DNA of 64,000 nt from Phoenix dactylifera (lineage: Eukaryota; Streptophyta; Magnoliopsida; Arecales; Arecaceae), in NCBI RefSeq assembly GCF_009389715.1, contig NC_052392.1:36567360-36631359 (forward strand), written 5' to 3'. The position numbers and the translations under genes were made by a program. The notes below the pieces were generated by a model. It saw only the letters and a program-made list of their open reading frames with translations. It had not been told where the DNA came from and searched no databases. Positions 57,758-64,000 of the stretch are shown here, one piece after another (the first letter of the stretch is position 1; each line of letters starts with the position of its first letter).

Positions 57758-59605
57758 TCATGTCATCTTAGGTACCCAAGTTTTCTTGGGTCCTTCATGG
57801 TTAGTCAAGTTGGTTCCTTTTGGAACCCATACCCTTTTAATTTTTCTTTTAGTTTTACTTTTCCTAAAATTACATACATTTGCTTTATGGCCTACTGTAC
57901 CACAACAAAAGCAGGTTATTTTCTTAGTTTTTGTTTCCCCAGCTTTAACAAAGAAGTTACTAAGAAGTTTTTGCTTATTCCTTGGTTTATATCCTAAACC
58001 GGCTTTATTAAACACTGCACGTTGACTATTTAGTATCATGTTTAATTTTTCAGAACTATAGGTAAATCTTTCAACTAAGGGTTTGTATTTGTTAAGTTCT
58101 TTAGTTAGTGTCTGATTTTCGGCTTTTAGATCATTAAGTTCTTTAGTAAGATCCTTATCTAAGGTTTGTTTATATTTTTTAAGTTCTGGAAATTCCTTAG
58201 TTAGTTTTTCATTTTCTTTAGTTAAGGTGTTGGTCTTTTGAGTTAAAAGTTGGTTGCTTGTTTTAAGTTCTATATTTTCTTTGGTGATTAAATCCTTATC
58301 CTTAAATAATTTATCGTATTTATGTAGGTATGATTGATTAGTTATTTTCAGTTCTTTATTCTTAAGATTTATAGCCTTATATTCTACCATTAATTCATTA
58401 AATGCATCATAAAGTTCATCAAAAGAAAAATCAGGATGCGTGTCGGAAGTTACCTCGTTTTCGTTGGCCATGAAACAGAAATTGGCCTTCTCTTCTTGTT
58501 CATCATCTGATGAGGAGGATGATGAGTCGGAGTCCGATAGGGTAGTGACAAGTGCCTTTTTCTTCTTGTACTTACTCTCCTTCTTCAGTAAGGGGCACTC
58601 CGCTCTTATGTGACCCGGCTTCTTGCACTCGTAACAACCAATCCCCTCATTTTTCCTTTCCTTACCTTTGTCTTTGCGGTAGGAATTTGAGGGGCCTCTC
58701 CTTTGATGATAGGACTTCTTGTGGTTGATGAATTTCTTGAACTTGCGCACAAGAAGAGCCTCACCACCATCTTCCTCATCTTCTTCTTCTTCACTGCTGC
58801 TGCTGCAAGACAAGTCCTTGTTAGAAGATGTAGATTTAAGGGCTATTACCTTTTTCTTATGGGAGGACTCTTCCTCGTTGTGTTGTTTCATGGTGAGCTC
58901 GTGCGTCATGAGGGATCCAAGAAGCTCCTCAAGTGGTAGCTTGTTCAAGTCCTTGGCTTCTTGGATTGCTGTCACTTTAGCTTCCCACGACCTCGGTAGA
59001 CACCGAAGGATTTTCCTGACAAGCTCACTGTTAGTATAGTTCTTGCCAAGGCTTTTTAGACCATTGACAATATCAGTAAACCTAGTGAACATGGATGTGA
59101 TTGTTTCATTTGAATCCATTTTAAATAGTTCATATTTATGAACCAAGATGTTTATTTTGGATTCCTTGACTTGATTCGTGCCCTCATGGGTCACTTCAAG
59201 TCTGTCCCAAATTTCTTTTGCTGAATTACAAGTTGAAATCCTATTGAATTCATTACGGTCTAAGGCACAATAGAAGACATTCATTGCTTTAGAGTTTAAT
59301 TGTGCCTTCCTCATGTCATGTTCATCCCAGTCCATTTCTAGTTTAGGTACCTTAACACCATCTACGTAAATGGATGGGATGTATGGCCCATTTACTACAA
59401 TGGACCACATCTCATAGTCTTGGGCTTGGATGAATATTCTCATCCTAGCCTTCCAGTATGAGTAGTCAGATCCATTGAAGAAAGGGGATCTTTGGGTGGA
59501 CTGACCCTCAATTGAGAAGATCCAAATGGGGTTGTCATTTTGATCTTTTAACTCTTGAGTGGAAGAGTTTTTGGCTCTGATACCACTTGTTGCCCAGATA
59601 GACAA
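57758..59605 (-). CDS. Sirevirus gag (UBN2-type, two zinc knuckles)
   Basis: An open frame of 615 codons encoding the capsid/nucleocapsid precursor of the retrotransposon. Seen: a UBN2/retrotrans-gag region about 40-240 (FFNGSDYSYWKARM start), a Ser/Glu acidic patch about 266-282, a CCHC zinc knuckle at C324-C327-H332-C337, a Lys-rich stretch, a long coiled coil about 400-515 and a second CCHC knuckle at C565-C568-H573-C578. The frame runs through the primer site into the LTR without an ATG; the first in-frame ATG is codon 55. An ATG at 59536-59538 is in another frame, so the real start may have been lost by a small indel, or a non-AUG start is used. Confidence 0.88.
   Translation of the reverse strand: MSIWATSGIRAKNSSTQELKDQNDNPIWIFSIEGQSTQRSPFFNGSDYSYWKARMRIFIQAQDYEMWSIVVNGPYIPSIYVDGVKVPKLEMDWDEHDMRKAQLNSKAMNVFYCALDRNEFNRISTCNSAKEIWDRLEVTHEGTNQVKESKINILVHKYELFKMDSNETITSMFTRFTDIVNGLKSLGKNYTNSELVRKILRCLPRSWEAKVTAIQEAKDLNKLPLEELLGSLMTHELTMKQHNEEESSHKKKVIALKSTSSNKDLSCSSSSEEEEDEEDGGEALLVRKFKKFINHKKSYHQRRGPSNSYRKDKGKERKNEGIGCYECKKPGHIRAECPLLKKESKYKKKKALVTTLSDSDSSSSSSDDEQEEKANFCFMANENEVTSDTHPDFSFDELYDAFNELMVEYKAINLKNKELKITNQSYLHKYDKLFKDKDLITKENIELKTSNQLLTQKTNTLTKENEKLTKEFPELKKYKQTLDKDLTKELNDLKAENQTLTKELNKYKPLVERFTYSSEKLNMILNSQRAVFNKAGLGYKPRNKQKLLSNFFVKAGETKTKKITCFCCGTVGHKANVCNFRKSKTKRKIKRVWVPKGTNLTNHEGPKKTWVPKMT
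59574..59585 (-). other. Primer-binding site of the Sirevirus
   Basis: TGGTATCAGAGC on the minus strand, two bases after the 5' LTR. It matches the complement of the 3' end of plant initiator-Met tRNA, the usual primer for Ty1/copia minus-strand DNA synthesis. Confidence 0.95.
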
Positions 59606-61552
59606 CCCAAGAGGGGGGGTGAATTGGATTTTTAAAATAATTTGGCTAATTAAAACTTTGTGGATGATTAATTAAAAACTATAGCAAGTTATTTAATTAA
59701 AGCCTAGTGCTGTGAGTAATGTGCGGGGAAGAAGATGAGAGACAATGCACTACAAACACAAAGTTTTATAGTGGTTCGGAGCTAACCCTTGCTCCTACGT
59801 CCACTCCCCAAGTCTCACTTGGAAATTTCACTATAACCCCCTTGGATTACAGCCGGTTGTTTTGCAAGCTCACAACCAAACTTGTTGTTTTACGAGCTCA
59901 CAACGAACTCGGTCGGTTTTTCCAGGCTCACCGACTAGAACCAACCCCGATTGTTTTTCCGGGCTCACAATCAAACCCTTACACACGTTGGTTTTAACTT
60001 GGCTCACCAACCAACCTTAAACCCCTTGATTCAATCTCCCGATTGAATCAAGTAAATACAAGAGATAGAAGAAAACAGAAAATAGCTTCTCAAAAAGCAG
60101 ATTTAAACCAATATAATCGTAAAGGAGTTAGAAGCCCTCAAACGCTTTTAAGCTGGTGAAGAGGTATGGCTTCTGGAACTCCGGTCTCCTCTTGAAAGAG
60201 TGGTCGACTTGAATGCAGGAGGAGGAAGCTTTGATTGTTGGGAAGAAGTTGTTGGAGCAGTAAATGCAGATCTTCCCTTTTTCGTTTAAGAGCACTTGGA
60301 GAGCTTGAAAACTTGAATGCTTGGAGTGGAATATCTGTTTTCTGCCTTGCTACAGTCCTCTGTGGCTATTTAAGCCAACCCCCACGGAAACTAGCCGTTA
60401 CTCTGCTTTTTCTGGCCGTTCTGCACACTCTGCGCAGCCTGACAATATGACCGTTGGTGGGTTGGAGTCGACTCGCGCGATCAGAAGTCGACTCGGCTGT
60501 AGCAGGAGTCGACTCACGCTTTTCCGGAGTCGACTCGGCAACTGTTCCAAATTTGAATTAAAGTTGCCGTCTTGACTGGGAGTCGACTCGTCTTGACCTG
60601 GAGTCGACTCGCCAACTTCTGGAGCTGACCTGGCAATTTTGGAGTCGGCTCATCCACTGAAGTCCGTGGATCCAATTTTGAATTTTGTCCACTCGAGTCG
60701 ACTCGACTGTCCTGGGAGTCGACTCGAATCTCAGAGCCCGAACTCCCGATTCTCTGTCTTTTGGCTCATCCAGTCTTGGAGTCGACTCGAACTTCCTTGG
60801 AGTCGACTCGGCTCTCAGTTTCCGAAAGTTGGTCTTCTGCCTTTTGACGTGAAGCTTGTCTCGGAGTCGACTCGAGCTGTCTGTGAGTCGACTCGAATCT
60901 CAGAGGCAGTAACATGGTCTTCTGTCTGTTGATGGTCGCTCAGTCTCGGAGTCGACTCGCGTACTGCGGGAGTCGACTCGAATCTCAGAGTCCGAAAATC
61001 GTTCTCTGACTTTTTCCTTGTGTTCCTCTGAGAGTCGACTCTTACCTTCTTTGGAGTCGACCTGCCAACCATCGGAGTCGACTCGCGTTCCACTGGAGTC
61101 GACTCGAATCTCAGACCCGAAAACTGCTCTCTGACTTTTCTTTGTGTTTCTCTTGGAGTCGACTCTTACTACCCTGGAGTCGACTCGTTGAACATTGGAG
61201 TCGACTCGCGCACTTCGGGAGTCGACTCGTTGACAGTTTCTGAGTTGAAGCTTTCTGTCCTTCTGTCTGTTCTCAGTCGGAGTCGACTCGTACTGATCTG
61301 GAGTCGACTCGAGCTCGTGCCAGTGAACTTGATACGCTTGGAGTCGACTCGTGATACTCGGGAGTCGACTCGAGTCTCAGACTTTGGTTCAGCAGACTTC
61401 TTACCTTATCCAAAATACTATGAACCAAATCTAGAGACACTTGGACAGGATTTTCACTGAAACACTCAATTGAATTCATTAGTAATCACAAGATATACTC
61501 AAATGCTTTGAGCTCATCAAAATCAAATGGGGTTTTAATCAATCACTCCACA
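59588..61552 (-). repeat. 5' LTR of the Sirevirus
   Basis: A 1965-bp LTR that starts TGTGGAGTG at 61552 and ends GGGCAACA at 59588. It holds the palindrome array at 60465-61371 and a TATA-like box at 60365-60375. It has seven Gs in the run where the 3' LTR has thirteen. A few positions keep the exact palindrome where the 3' LTR has a variant, for example near 60607 and 60888. Confidence 0.95.
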
Positions 61553-61557
61553 TAGAT

Positions 61558-62640
61558 GCATAGACGCCTGATCGCTCGGAACTTGGAGAGTGCGCTAGAT
61601 TTTCTAATGATTTATTTAATTATGGGCATTTTAGATAGACTAGTTAGAGTATTTGATTTATGTTGACATATGGTATTTTGAAACTTTGGAAGATTGCATT
61701 GAATATATTTTTATGGAAAAAAAATATTTAGAAAGTTGTCATTGCTTTGATTTGATCTACAACCTTGCATGTCTGTACGGTCCGTCGTGCAGGCGTGCGG
61801 CATCTGCCGTGCTCCAGGCTCGGGGCATGACAGGCTAGCTGGCCATTGGCCCCAAACGAGTTCACGAACCAGCAAAGGAAGCTCGGATTCACTAGGGTTT
61901 AAGCTGGAGATAAATGCCCTTGATCCCCTTAAGTCGAGGGTCCTCATCAAGGGGAGCTCATGGATGTTCTAGCAGGCATTTGGGTATGAGAACTTGCCAG
62001 GTTTCTGCTATCAATGCGACAGAATAATTTAAATTAGCTAGTTGTGTCCTTTTTCTCTTTCTTGAATTGTTCCACCCTTAATTTTGGTTATTACAATTTT
62101 CTAATTAGGTATAATAAACTAGACATCTCGAGCCAACATATTTATGCTATAAATTCCTATTTTTTTATTTATTAGTCTTGTATTAGATAAGATTGAGAAA
62201 GTTAGGATGAAAATAATTTGGACGTCAAAATTCTAAATTAGGAACTAGCAATGATTGGTTAATTGTTATTGCCAATGATTGGTTAAGGACAACTTGGTTT
62301 CATATTAATTTTAATTAGACATGTGTTAAGTGTGGATTAGTAGCATCGTAGCTGAGTTATGGACAATAGATAAAAATTATGGTACATGATCACCAGTATA
62401 TATTACTTTTGAATTTATAATGTTGGAATTGTATCATTGGATTTTGATCAATGAATTCAGTTTGCATGAGATGATACTATTTGGTATGAGCATATTTATG
62501 TATTTATTATATGTGGATATCTCCTATTGAAAACATGACCATATGAACAATGATACTACTAAATTGGAATTAATTGGACAAGAATAATATCTAATGATCT
62601 GATGGATTAAAAATGGTTTGGACTAATCTCGTCATGTGAA
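61558..62640. other. Right flank of the Sirevirus
   Basis: Mostly AT-rich sequence without a recognised gene. A GC-richer stretch at about 61770-61960 has short open frames on both strands but no known domain. The first 100 bp may belong to an older LTR split by the Sirevirus. Confidence 0.4.
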
Positions 62641-62769
62641 TAGCCTCCACAAGTTTATGCATAGAATAGCCTCGACGAATTTATGCGTAGCATAATCTCG
62701 ATGGGCTTTAGCATGGGATAGTATCTACAAGTTTATGCATGGGCTAGCCTCTGTGAGTTTATACTTGGA
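62641..62769. repeat. 26-bp tandem repeat
   Basis: Five imperfect copies of a 26-bp unit like TAGCCTCGACGAATTTATGC plus six bases, starting at 62641, 62667, 62693, 62719 and 62745. Adjacent units differ at several positions, so the array is not young. No gene context. Confidence 0.8.
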
Positions 62770-64000
62770 AACTTTATTTATCAGTCATGGAGAGGGGCAT
62801 GATTTTGGTCAGTCCAAAGCTGAAAAATAAATTATTATAGAACTTAGAATTGAGAAAAAGAGGAACGGATGATAAGACACAAAAAACCAATGTTGAATAA
62901 AAGGTTTTACTTGTTGGTATTTGTAATATATATCTCTTTTGATAAGACAGATATTTGATATATATTTATCGGAATATTTGTCGATTTAATTAAGTTGTGC
63001 TGGATGTTTGAAAAGAGGTTTTATAATTTATGTTTTCACTCTAATATCGTTTATTGCTATTTTCTTAAGATGTGTGGAGATTCTGACTAAGCTGCAATGC
63101 TCACACCACCTTTTTTTTTCTTTTTTTTTTAGAATTGCAAGATGCTTATTACTTGATTATGGTTCAGGTCATGGATGAAAGAATAAATAGATGGCGCAAC
63201 ATTGATACTGGCCGAATAATTGAATATTGTACTTGTATAAATTTTTTTATTTATTATAAATTAAAATTATTATTGTTTACGGATATTGGAGTTAAAATAA
63301 ATTATCAAACTTTATATGTTTTCAGGGCGACCGTATCATTTGGCCGATCCAGTTCATAGATTCAGGGTGCGACACATAATTAAATGGTAAGCCATCAATT
63401 CAAGGGCACACCAAAACTTCAAGGAACCTGCATGCACTTGTAATTGTAGTCCATCGATGTTTGCAACGTCAACTGTTTTTTATGAAATTTGTCGCATCAA
63501 CTATGCAAAGATGTGAAATTTAGTACTTACCCTCCACTGGCCGGCAGAACTTTTGTTGGACTCTTACAAACAATGACGGGAAGAGTAATGTGATCCACGC
63601 TAAGGCTGAAAGAATGAAAAATATTAAACTAACAGATTAATAGTCCAAAAATATCACCAACTCCTTAAAAACTTCAGTCACCGAACCCTAGTAAGCAACT
63701 GATCTCGTACAACAATCTTGACTTCTTTATAGATGTTCATACGGTGTCGAATGAGTTTGGCACGGAGACCCCCCGACTTGAAGAGTGGGAGCCACTGCAA
63801 GAAAGCCTTAATGGTGCCGTGCGACTGCACCCAAATGCGCCGTCAAGCCGTGCCGTCCAGCCGTCGCATTCCATTACGTGTTGCTCGAGAAAACTTGCAT
63901 GCACGGGTCCAATAATCCAATTCATAATAAACTTGACGGTGTAGCCATCTGGTGAGCAGACTTGATAATTAAATTGATGCCGGCCTGAACACTTCTGGAC
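62770..64000. other. Right end of the window, nothing recognised
   Basis: AT-rich sequence with a T-run at 63112-63130. A more balanced segment at about 63735-63920 has open frames on both strands, but none resembles a known protein. A gene continuing past the window edge cannot be excluded. Confidence 0.4.

Larger units (their letters stand above)
49731..61552 (-). mobile_element. Young full-length Sirevirus (Ty1/copia) retrotransposon
   Basis: An 11.8-kb element on the minus strand with the perfect target duplication TAGAT (49726-49730 and 61553-61557). The LTRs are 49731-51701 (1971 bp) and 59588-61552 (1965 bp). The 6-bp difference is exactly one G-run (13 versus 7). By eye only about a dozen single-base differences separate them, so insertion was recent. 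In transcription order: 5' LTR, initiator-Met primer site (59574-59585), gag, pol (protease-integrase-RT-RNase H, the copia order), palindrome array, env-like ORF, multiplied polypurine tracts, 3' LTR. The env-like ORF, multiplied tracts and palindrome arrays are Sirevirus hallmarks. gag and pol are open over nearly their full length. Confidence 0.95.

Noticed and set aside
50614..61371. Vector or linker contamination suggested by many SalI sites (GTCGAC)
   Set aside because: The sites are part of a longer palindrome repeated in the same order in both LTRs and bounded by a genuine target duplication. This is element sequence, not a cloning artefact.

Overview
This is a eukaryotic, plant nuclear window. 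It holds spliced genes with long AT-rich introns, plant receptor kinases, and plant lineages of LTR retrotransposons. The repeat style (GGTACCGG-rich foldbacks in introns, a Sirevirus, a Tat-type Ty3/gypsy element) and the protein sequences suggest a monocot, possibly a palm. That assignment is inference and was not tested.

Three host loci are recognisable. Two are intact-looking L-type lectin receptor kinase genes (LecRK, clade IX-like) on the + strand at 1007-4977 and 41581-44409. Each has one phase-1 intron at the same site in the kinase activation segment. A decayed third LecRK exon 2 lies at 31433-31692, so this is a dispersed LecRK cluster. Between the copies is a 13-exon gene for an EXS-only (ERD1/XPR1/SYG1-type) multi-pass membrane protein at 8490-30367. 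Its exons join in frame to 452 codons, and one of its introns is GC-AG.

The rest is mostly transposons. Two 439-bp TRIM elements of one family, each with a perfect 5-bp target duplication, flank the first LecRK gene at 333-771 (+) and 5973-6411 (-). A foldback MITE with a microsatellite loop (25328-25889) and three GGTACCGG-type repeats sit in EXS introns. A minus-strand Ty3/gypsy element of Tat type (31761-40419, duplication ACTAG) has lost most of its 5' half. It still carries an antisense, apparently spliced extra ORF with its own TATA box. At 49731-61552 is a very young minus-strand Ty1/copia Sirevirus: 1.97-kb LTRs that are almost identical, duplication TAGAT, initiator-Met tRNA primer site, long open gag and pol frames, a broken env-like third ORF, multiplied polypurine tracts, and dense arrays of the palindrome GAGTCGACTC in both LTRs and downstream of pol.

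The strongest items for follow-up are the palindrome arrays just upstream of the Sirevirus TATA-like box, the spliced antisense ORF of the Tat element, the paired TRIMs around a receptor-kinase gene, and the GC-AG intron. No tRNA, rRNA, CRISPR or prokaryotic features were seen.
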